64,000 nucleotides of DNA, taken from Paenibacillus sp. EZ-K15. GTDB taxonomy: Bacteria > Bacillota > Bacilli > Paenibacillales > Paenibacillaceae. How positions within the stretch are numbered: position 1 is the first letter of the stretch; each line of letters begins with the position of its first letter. The notes beneath the pieces were generated by a model. It did no database searches and had not been told where the DNA came from. It saw only the letters and a program-made list of their open reading frames with translations. Location of the stretch: positions 82,034 through 146,033 of the forward strand of contig NZ_PDHM01000027.1 in the NCBI RefSeq assembly GCF_002573715.1, in the 5' to 3' direction. The translations under genes were made by a program, and so were the position numbers. This document shows positions 25,372 through 34,307 of this stretch, piece by piece.

Positions 25372-25938
25372 TCAACCATATAGATCATAATCGCTAACCC
25401 AAATTTTCAGGCTATTCTGATTTCTTATATAAGTGTCTACTCCCCCAGGTGTATAGGTAACCTCAGGGCGATTGGGCGAATAATTCACATTAGTTTGATG
25501 CATGGACCAGCTCATCTGCAGATCAACAGGTGTATAATGAACACTGACATTATCAGTGGAAGCCGCGCCATTGTATTCAATGCTCGGTTTCTCCTGAACT
25601 CTCTGTGCCATAATGTCTGCAATCGAATTTCCCGGTTTAGTAAACTGGGCTAATCTGTTACCTTCGTCCACGATTCTTGAGACATTCATCAGAAATTGTT
25701 GCTCCATCTGGGAGGAAACCATCTGTAACCACTCCAAATGATTTCCTTTGCCCAAAGCCATCCATGCCTTTGAGCTATCAATAGTCAATTCAGCCGGTAC
25801 CCTTTGTACCTCCATTGCAGCAGGGGTTGTCTCAATATTTAACTCCCCCTGTGGGGATTTCATTTGGAACTGCCCCTGGCGGGATTCCATTCCTATATTA
25901 GCGTAGGTTTGCCGGATAGATAATCGCAGTAAATTCAT
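25372..25938 (-). CDS. yviE: YviE-like protein (DUF6470)
   Basis: 188-residue soluble protein of the flgK-flgL-yviE-fliW neighbourhood; function unknown. N-terminal LRLSIRQTYANIGMESRQGQF is typical of the family, with a mid region of helical repeats (IADIMAQRVQEKPSIEY). 14 nt after flgL with AAGGAGG. Symbol assigned by synteny with B. subtilis. Confidence 0.78.
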   Translation of the reverse strand: MNLLRLSIRQTYANIGMESRQGQFQMKSPQGELNIETTPAAMEVQRVPAELTIDSSKAWMALGKGNHLEWLQMVSSQMEQQFLMNVSRIVDEGNRLAQFTKPGNSIADIMAQRVQEKPSIEYNGAASTDNVSVHYTPVDLQMSWSMHQTNVNYSPNRPEVTYTPGGVDTYIRNQNSLKIWVSDYDLYG

Positions 25939-25952
25939 CTGTCCCTCCTTAA

Positions 25953-26849
25953 CTATCTGAGGTAATCCAGGAGACTGATCTGCATAATCTTAGCACTCGT
26001 TGCCAACGAGGCTTGATACACGCTTTCATCTTGTTTTAACTTCATAATAGTCTCAGCATAGTCCGCGTCCTCGACTTTAGACTGCATAGAAGTCAGGTTC
26101 ATTTCAAGATCACCAAGACGCTGACTAATAAGTTCCACCCGATTGGTTTTGGCTCCAATCTCCGACCTTGCTTCATTCAGCTTAGCAATTCTGCTGGAGA
26201 AATTGCCTAGTTCTGCTTGAGCAGCAGCTTTATCATTTGTGTCCAGCGCTGTCTGGACTCTCTTCAAAACTGCAAATAGATTATCCGCATCCGTCGGCTC
26301 GCCAAAAACGTCTTGGCCTGTAACGTTAATGGTAAGCGAAGCCCCCTCGGTAAATTTATAAGTGATCCCGTGTGTATCCGTTACTTGTGTAGGAGCGAGA
26401 GCTTCATCATAAGGCGCCTGATCGGTTAACTGTCCGTTAAAAATATGTTTGTCATTAAATTTGCTATTTCCCAAAGATACGAGTTGTTCGTAAATCTGGT
26501 TCAATTCTGTATTTACAGCATTTAATGCCTCTTGCGGATTTGTGCCGTTGACTGCTTGAACGATCAATTCATTGGCACGTTGAGAAATCTCATTGACTTG
26601 ACCTATCACTGTGTCTGTATACTCTAACCACGAAAGGGCCGTGTCGGCATTTTTTTGAAACTGCTCATTAAACGACAATTCGCTCCGATATCTTAATGAA
26701 TATGTAATCCCAACAGGATCATCAGACGGCTTGTTTAACTTCATGCCTGTAGAAAGCACATTCATGTTGCCGTCCATTCTCACTAAATTCGTATTAATAT
26801 TTCGTATCATCTGCAGGTTCATCATACCTGGTGTAACGCGTAAAGCCAT
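25953..26849 (-). CDS. flgL: Flagellar hook-filament junction protein FlgL (HAP3)
   Basis: Joins hook to filament on top of FlgK. 298 residues, flagellin-like ends: ALRVTPGMMNLQMIRNINTNLVRMDGNMNVLSTGMKLNKPSDDPVGITYSLRYR is recognisable piecewise, and the C-terminal coiled coil ends with AETIMKLKQDESVYQASLATSAKIMQ as in FlgL. GAGGAGG before the ATG; 15 nt after flgK. Confidence 0.95.
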   Translation of the reverse strand: MALRVTPGMMNLQMIRNINTNLVRMDGNMNVLSTGMKLNKPSDDPVGITYSLRYRSELSFNEQFQKNADTALSWLEYTDTVIGQVNEISQRANELIVQAVNGTNPQEALNAVNTELNQIYEQLVSLGNSKFNDKHIFNGQLTDQAPYDEALAPTQVTDTHGITYKFTEGASLTINVTGQDVFGEPTDADNLFAVLKRVQTALDTNDKAAAQAELGNFSSRIAKLNEARSEIGAKTNRVELISQRLGDLEMNLTSMQSKVEDADYAETIMKLKQDESVYQASLATSAKIMQISLLDYLR

Positions 26850-26864
26850 GAACTATCGCCTCCT

Positions 26865-28427
26865 CTATCTACCTACGACTCCCATGCTGTTAATGATTTT
26901 ATCAAGGTTTTGATCCACAGTGGTCATAAAACGGGAAGCAGCTCCATAAGAATGCTGCAATTTGATCAGGTTCGACATTTCTTCATCCAAAGAAACTCCG
27001 CTTACAGATTGTCTTCTGGAATCAACCTGATCTACTAGCAGCTGATTATTATCTTGCTGTCTTAACGCTTCTCGGCTCTGGACGCCTAACTGCCCCATCA
27101 CAGCCCGGTAATAATCGTCTACTGTACCTGTTGTTATTCCATTGTTACTTGCTATGGAGTTAAATGCGAACGGACGCTCTCTCAATTGAGACATCAACAA
27201 AGCGAGTGTATTATTTCCTTTGACTACCTCATCACCATTAGCGCCTGCTACAACTCGCAGTGAAGAAGCTATTTTGTTAGGATCCTGGACAATGGCGTTA
27301 TTAACACTAAATGTGGCCGCCGTTATAGGCCCACCACCCTTCGAGCTAAAGAAGTCTCCCGCAGCCTGAGCGGGTGAAGTAAATAGATACCCAAGTTTAT
27401 GAAGCCCATTTAAACCTTTGACAGTTACTGTTGTATCCGCAGTTAACGTTCTTGTGGTTCCGCTATAGGTTACTCCATTTAACACTGTTCCTTCAGGAAG
27501 TACCGAACCTGCCGGAATCGTAATGCTTACATCACCGTTAGCTATCGTATTGGCCAACTCGTTTAATTGGTCCAAGTAATCTTTCACGATACCATCTCTG
27601 GATTTAATGATACCGAACAGTTCTCCACTATTTAGCCCATTGCTAGCATAGGCCGTCTCTAATTGAGCAGGAGTAACAGGGACAGCAGCGTCTCCGGCGA
27701 CAAGTTCAAGCCCACCCACAGTAACCCGGTAGCCTGTTTCTTCTTCCACCGCTACTACATTAGCCATACGGGATAATTCATCAATGATGAGATCGCGTTG
27801 ATCTCTAAGATCATTGGCATTATCACGAAAACCCTCAATGCGATTAATCTCATAATTCAGCTGCGCCACTTGAGTGGTCAGTGTATTTATATGATCTGCA
27901 TTCACGTTAATCCCTTGAGTCAAATCAGCTTGCATATCCGTTATTTTCTTACTGGTTTCGTTAAAGGCTTCCGCCATCGCTAAAGCATTTTCTCTAACGA
28001 TTTTTCTTGAAGTTACGTTTTCGGGGTCCTTACTGAACTCCGACCAAGCTTTCCAAAAGTTATCAATAACCGTTGTCAAACCAGATTCAGAAGGTTCGTT
28101 AAAAATCGTTTCCAACTTAGAAAGTGTCCCTGCTTGCACTTCCCAATCACCAAGTGAGCGATTTGCGTTCCAGTATTGTTGGTCCAAAAACTGATCTCTT
28201 ACACGTTTGATATAACTAACCTCAACACCTGTGCCCAGTTGGCCAGGAGATATTGAATTATACATTCCTGGCATAGCCAGCGGACGTGAAGCGATCAAAC
28301 CTACAACTTGCCGTGAATAACCAGGAGTGCTAGCATTTGCTATGTTATGTCCGGTAGTGTTCATACCTGCCATCTGAGCGAAAAGGCTGCGCTTCGCGGT
28401 TTCAATCCCGTGAAATGTAGATACCAT
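26865..28427 (-). CDS. flgK: Flagellar hook-filament junction protein FlgK (HAP1)
   Basis: First junction protein distal to the hook. 520 residues; N-terminal rod/hook signature NTTGHNIANASTPGYSRQ, a coiled coil near 140-210, and C-terminal GVSLDEEMSNLIKLQHSYGAASRFMTTVDQ. AGGAGA before the ATG. It is exported with help of FlgN, the next gene upstream. Confidence 0.96.
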   Translation of the reverse strand: MVSTFHGIETAKRSLFAQMAGMNTTGHNIANASTPGYSRQVVGLIASRPLAMPGMYNSISPGQLGTGVEVSYIKRVRDQFLDQQYWNANRSLGDWEVQAGTLSKLETIFNEPSESGLTTVIDNFWKAWSEFSKDPENVTSRKIVRENALAMAEAFNETSKKITDMQADLTQGINVNADHINTLTTQVAQLNYEINRIEGFRDNANDLRDQRDLIIDELSRMANVVAVEEETGYRVTVGGLELVAGDAAVPVTPAQLETAYASNGLNSGELFGIIKSRDGIVKDYLDQLNELANTIANGDVSITIPAGSVLPEGTVLNGVTYSGTTRTLTADTTVTVKGLNGLHKLGYLFTSPAQAAGDFFSSKGGGPITAATFSVNNAIVQDPNKIASSLRVVAGANGDEVVKGNNTLALLMSQLRERPFAFNSIASNNGITTGTVDDYYRAVMGQLGVQSREALRQQDNNQLLVDQVDSRRQSVSGVSLDEEMSNLIKLQHSYGAASRFMTTVDQNLDKIINSMGVVGR

Positions 28428-28454
28428 GTGTTCTCTCCTTAATAAGTGCCACGC

Positions 28455-28955
28455 TTACGCTTTGGCATCAAAAAAATTGTTTTTATTCGAAAGTGCAGGT
28501 GGGGTGTCCGTAGGCTTCTTATAGATCATTTCCTCATCCACACCGACAATTATATTTAAAGAGAAGTCAATAAAATGTAGAGACTGCTCCAGCAACTGGG
28601 TTGTTAATTCATTCTGTTTTTTTAATATCACGGCGTTGCTCAGTAAGCTATCACGGATCTGCATAAGCTCTTGCTTTTCGTTCGGATCAAATACAAGTCG
28701 CGATAGCTCGGTTACGCTGAGATTTAATTGGGAGCGGATCCCTTTTTCTTGTAAGAAAAAATTCACTTGCTCCACGCGCTGCTGTTCCAGTTCGTTCATC
28801 TGTCTTAACAACCGATTTTCATTTGTCATCAGTCGAGTCAAGTTAGAAGAATCATTATCAATGATTGCCTTTTGTTTCTCTTTACCGACGTCTATCATTT
28901 CAAGATGGACATTATTTAACTTCGTCATCGCTAAAATGACATTCTGTACACTCAC
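28455..28955 (-). CDS. flgN: FlgN-family export chaperone
   Basis: Cytosolic helical chaperone for FlgK/FlgL export. 166 residues, almost entirely heptad-like helix (KEKQKAIIDNDSSNLTRLMTNENRLLRQMNELEQQRVEQ...). It starts at a GTG that overlaps the flgM stop by 4 nt and has AGGTG before it. Position flgM-flgN-flgK is canonical. Confidence 0.88.
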   Translation of the reverse strand: MSVQNVILAMTKLNNVHLEMIDVGKEKQKAIIDNDSSNLTRLMTNENRLLRQMNELEQQRVEQVNFFLQEKGIRSQLNLSVTELSRLVFDPNEKQELMQIRDSLLSNAVILKKQNELTTQLLEQSLHFIDFSLNIIVGVDEEMIYKKPTDTPPALSNKNNFFDAKA

Positions 28956-29248
28956 TTGGACTCACCTGATTTATTGTAGGATTGAAAATACGGGAGCAAT
29001 TTGTCTGCCAAACGGTCGACTGGCACTTCATAAGTACCATTAGCTACAGATTCCTTCAAACGCTGAATTTTCTCCGCGCGTTCCGGATCCTGTACTTTAC
29101 TCTGTGCACTCAGTTCCATCGCCTCCGAGGAGATTGATACTTCATCCTTGCGGCGCTTCTTCTTATCGATATGCTGCATCTCCCGAGATTCAATATTCCG
29201 TTGATACGAATTGATGCCGTTCACACGTCCCGATTCGTTAATCTTCAC
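28952..29248 (-). CDS. flgM: Anti-sigma-D factor FlgM
   Basis: Holds sigma-D inactive until the hook-basal body is finished. 98 residues: disordered N-terminus MKINESGRVNGINSYQ, then VSISSEAMELSAQS and the sigma-binding RAEKIQRLKESVANGTYEVPVDRLADKLL. GTG start with AGGTG 8 nt upstream. Likely transcribed from a sigma-D-like promoter embedded in the preceding terminator (29297-29323), making it part of the feedback loop that controls hag. Confidence 0.94.
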   Translation of the reverse strand: MKINESGRVNGINSYQRNIESREMQHIDKKKRRKDEVSISSEAMELSAQSKVQDPERAEKIQRLKESVANGTYEVPVDRLADKLLPYFQSYNKSGESK

Positions 29249-29266
29249 GCCCTATTCACCTCACTT

Positions 29267-29305
29267 AAAATAAAAGACCGATAAGCTTTACTAAGTTTAT
29301 CGGTC
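29267..29305 (-). terminator. Terminator between yvyF and flgM
   Basis: 13-bp stem GACCGATAAaCTT / AAGcTTATCGGTC with one mismatch, then TTTTATTTT on the minus strand. Confidence 0.85.
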
Positions 29306-29323
29306 GGATATGAAACATTGTTA
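29297..29323 (-). promoter_or_regulatory. Candidate sigma-D promoter of flgM
   Basis: TAAC, 15 bp, ACCGATAA on the minus strand. The -10 lies inside the 5' arm of the yvyF terminator. Confidence 0.45.
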
Positions 29324-29335
29324 ATAGTTCAAAAG

Positions 29336-29746
29336 TTAGTATTTGCGCAGTTTATCGACTGCACTGTAAGTCTCTCTGTCTTTTCTGGACCCAGGCTGAT
29401 GTTCCTGGTCGCCAGCAGCAGCCTGCCTTAGCTCCCTCGTTAATCGCGTCCGGCAGGACTCGCACATATTGCTCTCACGAATCAACGTTCCGCATACTTC
29501 GCAAGGATACGCCAGGTTTGGCGCGTTCGCAATCGAGATCCGGCCTTCCTTGATGAACTTCGTAATTTGCCGCACAGATACTTCCGTAGCCTCAGATACC
29601 TCATGAATCGTTGCACCTTTTTGCTCACGAAGAAAGGTTGCGCATTTCTCATATTCCTTCTCAATAACCTTCATGCAATCAGGACATAATTCCCGAATAT
29701 TAACCGTATATAACTTGCCGCACCGAGGGCAATTCCCCAGATTCAT
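29336..29746 (-). CDS. yvyF: YvyF-type flagellar operon protein (TIGR03826)
   Basis: About 136 residues. N-terminal zinc-ribbon cysteines (NCPRCGKLY...CPDCMK), a helix-turn-helix-like middle (TIHEVSEATEVSVRQITKFIKEGRI), and a second cysteine cluster (CEVCGTLIRESNMCESC). A regulatory role is suggested by the MerR-like helix-turn-helix but is not established. GGAGG 9 nt before the ATG at 29746 decides the start over 29767. The comF-yvyF-flgM order matches B. subtilis. Confidence 0.85.
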   Translation of the reverse strand: MNLGNCPRCGKLYTVNIRELCPDCMKVIEKEYEKCATFLREQKGATIHEVSEATEVSVRQITKFIKEGRISIANAPNLAYPCEVCGTLIRESNMCESCRTRLTRELRQAAAGDQEHQPGSRKDRETYSAVDKLRKY

Positions 29747-29859
29747 GCTCAACAACCTCCATGCCACATAGAACCTTTAATACCCCTAGATTACATTATC
29801 TTAGGCCTTACGTCTATCATTCGGTAATAGAATCCACACATTTTTCCTATTTTAATCAT

Positions 29860-30720
29860 TTACGAACGAGCCCAGGTTAAACTATAGATCTCGATGGGCA
29901 TTTCTACAATGGATTCATATCTCCGCAAAACCTGAGCACAAGCGTTAATCGTACTCCCGGTTGTGTAGATATCATCTACCAATAATATACGGAAAGGTCC
30001 TTTGATCCGTGATGTCCCCACTTGAGATCGAGCATGCTCTACGGCCTGGTTGCTTATGGACCCCAGTACATCGGGTGCATCCTGCAACGCACCAAAAACA
30101 CCCTCCATGTCCTTTAGCCGATCCATCCGGCTCTTGAAACTCTGTTTATCCGTGTGACGTCTACGTTCCAGCAGTCGAACACAAGGCGCCTTTATTCTAA
30201 GCGCAAGCCCCTGTGCGAGCACCTCCGCTTGATTGAACCCCCTCTCCTGGAGCCTTTCCTCACTTACCGGAACCGAAGTGACGGCGTGTATACTCCATGG
30301 TATGTTGCCAGAATTCCGTGACCCCTTATTGCCCAAATGGATGTTCGCTTCCCGATGGAGCAGCGTGTATGCCCGTAACATCATTTCTATCAAGAGAGGA
30401 GCGTAACGCTCATTCCCCCTATATTTGTACTGGGCCAACCACTCTCTCATCTGCGTATCATAGGTTACTGCACTCCGGTTTAAAATAAATCTCCGCTCGT
30501 TCATGCCTGATCGAATACAATCCGGACAGCCGATTCCCCGCCCGCATCGCCAACATTTAGGTTTCATAATCCAGGGGATATTCCGATAACAGGCACGGCA
30601 TATTCCCGGAAGTTCCCTGGTGAATGAACCTAATTTTCCACAAGTGAGGCAGGTTTCGTCAATCGGTTTGAGCAAACGTTGCATATGCCCGAGCAGATGA
30701 CTAAAGACATTTGGTATCAA
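29860..30720 (-). CDS. comFC: ComF-family phosphoribosyltransferase-like competence protein
   Basis: DNA-uptake protein that works with the ComFA helicase. 286 residues: an N-terminal zinc finger (CLTCGKLG...CRACY...CWRCG...CPDC) and a C-terminal PRTase fold with the PRPP loop ILLVDDIYTTGST and ERGFNQAEVLAQGLA. The start is a TTG at 30720 with AAGGAG 7 nt before it. comFB is not present between comFA and comFC; instead there is a 505-bp gap. Confidence 0.92.
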   Translation of the reverse strand: MIPNVFSHLLGHMQRLLKPIDETCLTCGKLGSFTRELPGICRACYRNIPWIMKPKCWRCGRGIGCPDCIRSGMNERRFILNRSAVTYDTQMREWLAQYKYRGNERYAPLLIEMMLRAYTLLHREANIHLGNKGSRNSGNIPWSIHAVTSVPVSEERLQERGFNQAEVLAQGLALRIKAPCVRLLERRRHTDKQSFKSRMDRLKDMEGVFGALQDAPDVLGSISNQAVEHARSQVGTSRIKGPFRILLVDDIYTTGSTINACAQVLRRYESIVEMPIEIYSLTWARS

Positions 30721-31225
30721 ATATATGCTCCTTCCTTTCTCAGAGAGGTAGATTAAAGACAGCGTTCAATGAAATAAAAAGAGTACAAATCATACAGCGC
30801 GTGCATATCGCACAACCATTGCCGCGATTGCCGATATATGCCTGGTAATATTTTTCTCAACTAAATTGAGAGTGTTAAAATGATTCCTGATTGAATATTT
30901 ATATGTATCTTAGATAGAAACTCATGTTCCGATGAAACCCAATCACTCAAACCTCTTAAAGCTGAGCATCCAGTTGATCGCCAATTCCATTACTACATTT
31001 TCCAGCCTTATCGCTGTTCCTTCTATCATTCGTTTGTGGCTGTTTCATCTAACAATCGTTTGCGATAGAGGAGTTATATGAAGAATTATGAGGCTCCATG
31101 AGGTTTCATGAACTTATGGGAGTCTATAAGAGCTATGAGAGAGCTATGAGAGAGCCATAGGGAGTATATGAGAGCTATGAGAGTCTATGAGAGCTAACAC
31201 TAAATATCATGTTAAACTCAACCCC
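30721..31225. other. comFA-comFC spacer
   Basis: 505 bp without a supported gene. Its 31073-31195 end holds a degenerate tandem repeat; the rest is AT-rich with no obvious hairpin or open frame of interest. comFB would be expected about here in Bacillus but is absent. Confidence 0.55.
31073..31195 (+). repeat. Degenerate short tandem repeat
   Basis: About ten imperfect copies of a GAGCTATGAGA / GAGTCTATGAGA-like unit of 9-13 nt, just past the comFA stop. Confidence 0.7.
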
Positions 31226-33124
31226 CTAGTCATTCGACAATTCCTGAACAGATCGTAAATACCCGCCTTTACGTGCGATTCGGTTCATCGCCCTGATTTG
31301 CCGGACTGCCGAGCTTTGGCTCCGAGTCCATTGGGACGCAGCAAATACCACCCGTCCTGCCGGATCATCCTTGGATCGGCCCGCACGGCCGGCCATTTGA
31401 ATCAACGCAGCTTCGTCAAAAAGCTCACTGTCTGCATCCAAAATAAACACGTCACTCTTCGGAACCGTTACCCCTCGTTCAAGAATGGTCGTTGACACAA
31501 GTAAGCGAATCTCACGGTTTCGAAAGGACATCACTTTGCTTGCCCGTTCCGGATCGATGGATGAAGTCCCTTCAATCGGCATACCCGCAATAGCCTTGCG
31601 AAGCAGCCCCAAAATAGGATCAATATGCTTGATGCGGGAAACAAACAGGAACACTTGAGCACCACGGGTAAGAGATTCGCTCAAACTGCGAACCAATGGT
31701 GGGGGAAGCTTTTTTTCCTGTAGACAGCGGCTCACCATCGAGATTTTCAGCTTTTGCGGCACGGGTAATGGATGGCCGTGGAAGCGTGCGGGGACTTTGA
31801 CATGCGGCAATCGGCCTGCAGCTGCCTCACGCTGTAATGGTGTTGGTGGAGTGGCTGACAGATAGATATACTTTCCCCCTGATTTGCAAGCTCCTTTGGC
31901 CGCGTGATCCAGCATCGGATCATTATGATAAGGGAACGCATCAATCTCATCGATCACGACCAGGTCAAAAGCTCCCCTGAAACGCAGCAGTTGATGGGTC
32001 GTTGCCAGTGTGATGCTCCCCCGCTTCCATCGGTCCGGACTCCCCCCATAGAGCGTGATCACTGTCTCCTCTGGAAAAGCCTTGGATAAGCGGGGTGCCA
32101 GCTCCAGCACCACGTCCCGTCTTGGCGCAGCAACCAGCACGCGCCCACCCGCATCCAGAATAGACTGCAGCAGCGGAAAGATCATTTCGGTCTTTCCGGC
32201 ACCGGTCACCGCCCAGATGAGAAACCGGGCGGGCCCCGCGGAGCCCCCTGCGGGCGGCTCCGCCAAAAACCGCAGCGCAGCGCCAGCGGCGGCGCTTTGT
32301 GCTGCGCTAAGCCCCCATCGGCCCAAGGCCGCGGTGGGGGAACCCCCGGCCGTGCCCCGCACGGCCGACCCTGCTGCGCCATGCAGCAGCAGGGCACAGG
32401 CGCGGCTGCGCCCCATCGCGAGGCAGGCCTCGCAATAGGCGCAAGCCGCCGAGCCGCACGCGGCGCATGCCGTGCGGCTTCGGGCCTCGCTGCCGCATCG
32501 CCGGCAGCGGAGGGCCACGGCCCGGCGGCGCAGCCAGCCGGGCGCACCCTGCGGGGCTGGCTGTGCCAGCCCCGCTTCCAAACGCAGGCGGCCCAGCAGG
32601 ACGCCGAGCTGGGCCGCGGAGCGCCAGTCGCTGGTGTCCCCGGCGACCTCCGCCAACAAAGCCTCGACCTCGCCGGCAAGCAAGGCTCGTCCTGCCATGC
32701 ACTGAATCAGCAGCTCTGCCTGCTGCATCAACAAAGCCCAATCCTCAGCCACGTTCCTCTTTTCAATAACGGAATTTACATACGATCCGTCCAACAGCTG
32801 AATCTCCGTAAACAAAACGCTCGATTGTGATTTGCTTCCTTCAGGCTCTTGTAGTAAGAACGAACTTAAGCTCTGGTACAAATAATTCTGCCATTCCGAT
32901 TTCCCCCATTGATCCATGTCTTGGTTGGATCGAAATCTCTCTTGAATGACAACGGCCCATCCTAATGGAACTTGTGTTGATAACAGCACCAATGAGCGTA
33001 CGCTGGCTTTCTCATCCGTCCATCGTTTCACTCCATACCACCATTGAAAATCCACCCGCATATCCAGCGAGAGACAACACTTCCATTTCTCAGATGTTCG
33101 AATGGCATATATGGCAATCTTCAT
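31226..33124 (-). CDS. comFA: ComFA-type DNA helicase/translocase
   Basis: Membrane-associated ATP-dependent motor that pulls transforming single-stranded DNA into the cell. 632 residues from the ATG at 33124 (MKIAIYAIRT; GGAG 8 nt upstream). Cysteine cluster CRRCGSE...CAACGS...CAYCEACL at about 225-265, Walker A VTGAGKTEMIF, DEAD-type VIDEIDAF, SATP, and the helicase C motif QMAGRAGRSKDD. Residues encoded by about 32220-32700 are an Ala/Gly/Arg-rich, very GC-rich stretch surrounding the cysteine cluster, unlike the rest of the gene. Confidence 0.93.
   Translation of the reverse strand: MKIAIYAIRTSEKWKCCLSLDMRVDFQWWYGVKRWTDEKASVRSLVLLSTQVPLGWAVVIQERFRSNQDMDQWGKSEWQNYLYQSLSSFLLQEPEGSKSQSSVLFTEIQLLDGSYVNSVIEKRNVAEDWALLMQQAELLIQCMAGRALLAGEVEALLAEVAGDTSDWRSAAQLGVLLGRLRLEAGLAQPAPQGAPGWLRRRAVALRCRRCGSEARSRTACAACGSAACAYCEACLAMGRSRACALLLHGAAGSAVRGTAGGSPTAALGRWGLSAAQSAAAGAALRFLAEPPAGGSAGPARFLIWAVTGAGKTEMIFPLLQSILDAGGRVLVAAPRRDVVLELAPRLSKAFPEETVITLYGGSPDRWKRGSITLATTHQLLRFRGAFDLVVIDEIDAFPYHNDPMLDHAAKGACKSGGKYIYLSATPPTPLQREAAAGRLPHVKVPARFHGHPLPVPQKLKISMVSRCLQEKKLPPPLVRSLSESLTRGAQVFLFVSRIKHIDPILGLLRKAIAGMPIEGTSSIDPERASKVMSFRNREIRLLVSTTILERGVTVPKSDVFILDADSELFDEAALIQMAGRAGRSKDDPAGRVVFAASQWTRSQSSAVRQIRAMNRIARKGGYLRSVQELSND
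32225..32480. repeat. Chain of GC-rich palindromes inside comFA
   Basis: Perfect short hairpins follow one another: GCGGAGCC/GGCTCCGC (32238-32263), CGGCCGTGC-CCC-GCACGGCCG (32347-32367), CTGCTGC/GCAGCAG (32371-32389), GCGAGG/CCTCGC (32418-32433), GCCGCAC/GTGCGGC (32453-32478). The reading frame stays open across all of them. Confidence 0.75.
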
Positions 33125-33571
33125 GACATCAACTCCAATATCGAGACATATAAGATGGTAAAAGGCCAAGTGCTGGTATGTTATTAAGAAGCACATGTTT
33201 CAAGATTTCATATCTACAGCTCATCAACTTCATGCCGAGACCATTACATTATGAAATAGATCCTTCTCACGATGCCCTATGTCGAAATCTGTCACACCCC
33301 TAATTTAACCGCCCTATTCCCACTTCTCCTAGTCGGGTACAAGTACCGCTATGAGGGACAGAGAATCACATGGAAACAAGAACGGAGTTGAATGCAGGAG
33401 GTTCAGCGAGTTTCAGCTGTAGACAAAGTAAGAACAAGCACATTTTGATATTAGATAGCCACTCTCCTTCCAAGGAACACAAAAAACACACCCTTCGCTT
33501 ACGCTAGGAGTGTGCTTCACGCCTTTAACAATATGAATACCAACCTGGTAACCAAAACAACTTGCTGATGT
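33125..33571. other. Spacer upstream of comFA
   Basis: 447 bp. A terminator for the next minus gene lies at 33481-33515. I see no gene, no clear ComK box and no convincing promoter. Confidence 0.5.
33481..33515 (-). terminator. Terminator after gene 33572-33994
   Basis: CACACtCCTaGCG / CGCaAGGgTGTG stem on the minus strand followed by TTTTTTG. Confidence 0.75.
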
Positions 33572-33994
33572 TTAACCCTGTACATATGGAATCCGAACAG
33601 CCTCCATCGGGTTTCTTAGATCGATCCGTATCACTTCTTCTTCATTCGGACCGGCATCCATTTCCCGAGATGCCGAGTCATCGGACTTCCAAGTCCCATA
33701 TACCAGTTCAATTCCGGACAAATGAGTCAATCTCTGGACAATCTTCAGCGTATCATCGTACGACTGATCATCAAGGACGGTGACACGCACGCGCGTCCCG
33801 CTCAGCAGGGCATACCACGAAAGGGCTCTCAAATACCATTCCACCTGCCGCTCATGGTTGGACGTGATCAGCACATAATGCCTGCGCCGCTCCGTGCCTT
33901 CACCGGCTCTTCTAAGATGACGGGCATGCACGATATGAATCAGAGCAACAGCAATCCCGTACACCGCGAGTATCCACAGCAATTGGGCAACCAT
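33572..33994 (-). CDS. Unknown membrane-anchored protein
   Basis: Not recognised. 140 residues: an N-terminal transmembrane helix (MVAQLLWILAVYGIAVALIHIV), a basic stretch (RHLRRAGEGTERRRHY), then a small soluble domain (YVLITSNHERQVEWYLRAL, RVTVLDDQSYDDT, GIELVYGTW). The VLDDQSYDDT strand-loop resembles the start of a GT2 nucleotide-binding fold, but the rest of such a domain is missing. AAGGAG 9 nt before the ATG at 33994 (a GTG at 34003 is the alternative). Own terminator. Confidence 0.7.
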   Translation of the reverse strand: MVAQLLWILAVYGIAVALIHIVHARHLRRAGEGTERRRHYVLITSNHERQVEWYLRALSWYALLSGTRVRVTVLDDQSYDDTLKIVQRLTHLSGIELVYGTWKSDDSASREMDAGPNEEEVIRIDLRNPMEAVRIPYVQG

Positions 33995-34106
33995 GAGACT
34001 CACCTCCTTCTCTTATCAACAATATATGCTGATCAGAAGGGTACGGTGACAGTTATGTAACCAGGGCCCACACGATACTTGATGGGAACGGCTCAAACCC
34101 TATAAG

Positions 34107-34277
34107 AAGAACATCGATCGATGTTCTTTCACGGAAGACAGACCGCGAAAACCCTACAATCATAAGAAAACCTCTATCGAGGCCAATTCAAGGACGAGCG
34201 ACCGCGATTCAAAGGTAGGTTTTCTTGCGATATAGAATTTCATCAGCTCCGCTGATAACTTATAAATTCTATATCTA
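34107..34277 (+). repeat. Dispersed element family 1, copies C and D
   Basis: Perfect palindrome AAGAACATCGA/TCGATGTTCTT (34107-34128) runs into TTCACGGAAGACAGACCGCG (34128-34147), a match to the start of copy B. A second GACCGCG block (34200-34206) is followed by TTTTCTTGCGAT and a hairpin TAGAATTT..ATCAGC-TCC-GCTGAT..AAATTCTA. Confidence 0.6.
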
Positions 34278-34281
34278 TAAC

Positions 34282-34307
34282 AAAAAGGAACCGCCCTTGG
34301 CAGTTCC
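34282..34307 (-). terminator. Terminator after degU
   Basis: GGAACtGCC / GGCgGTTCC-type stem followed by TTTTTG on the minus strand. Confidence 0.85.

Noticed and set aside
31073..31195. CRISPR-like array
   Set aside because: Units are only 9-13 nt, degenerate and without unique spacers; no cas genes nearby.
32297..32830. Several long open frames on both strands in the GC-rich comFA part
   Set aside because: High GC content removes stop codons in all frames; only the comFA frame has family motifs on both sides.
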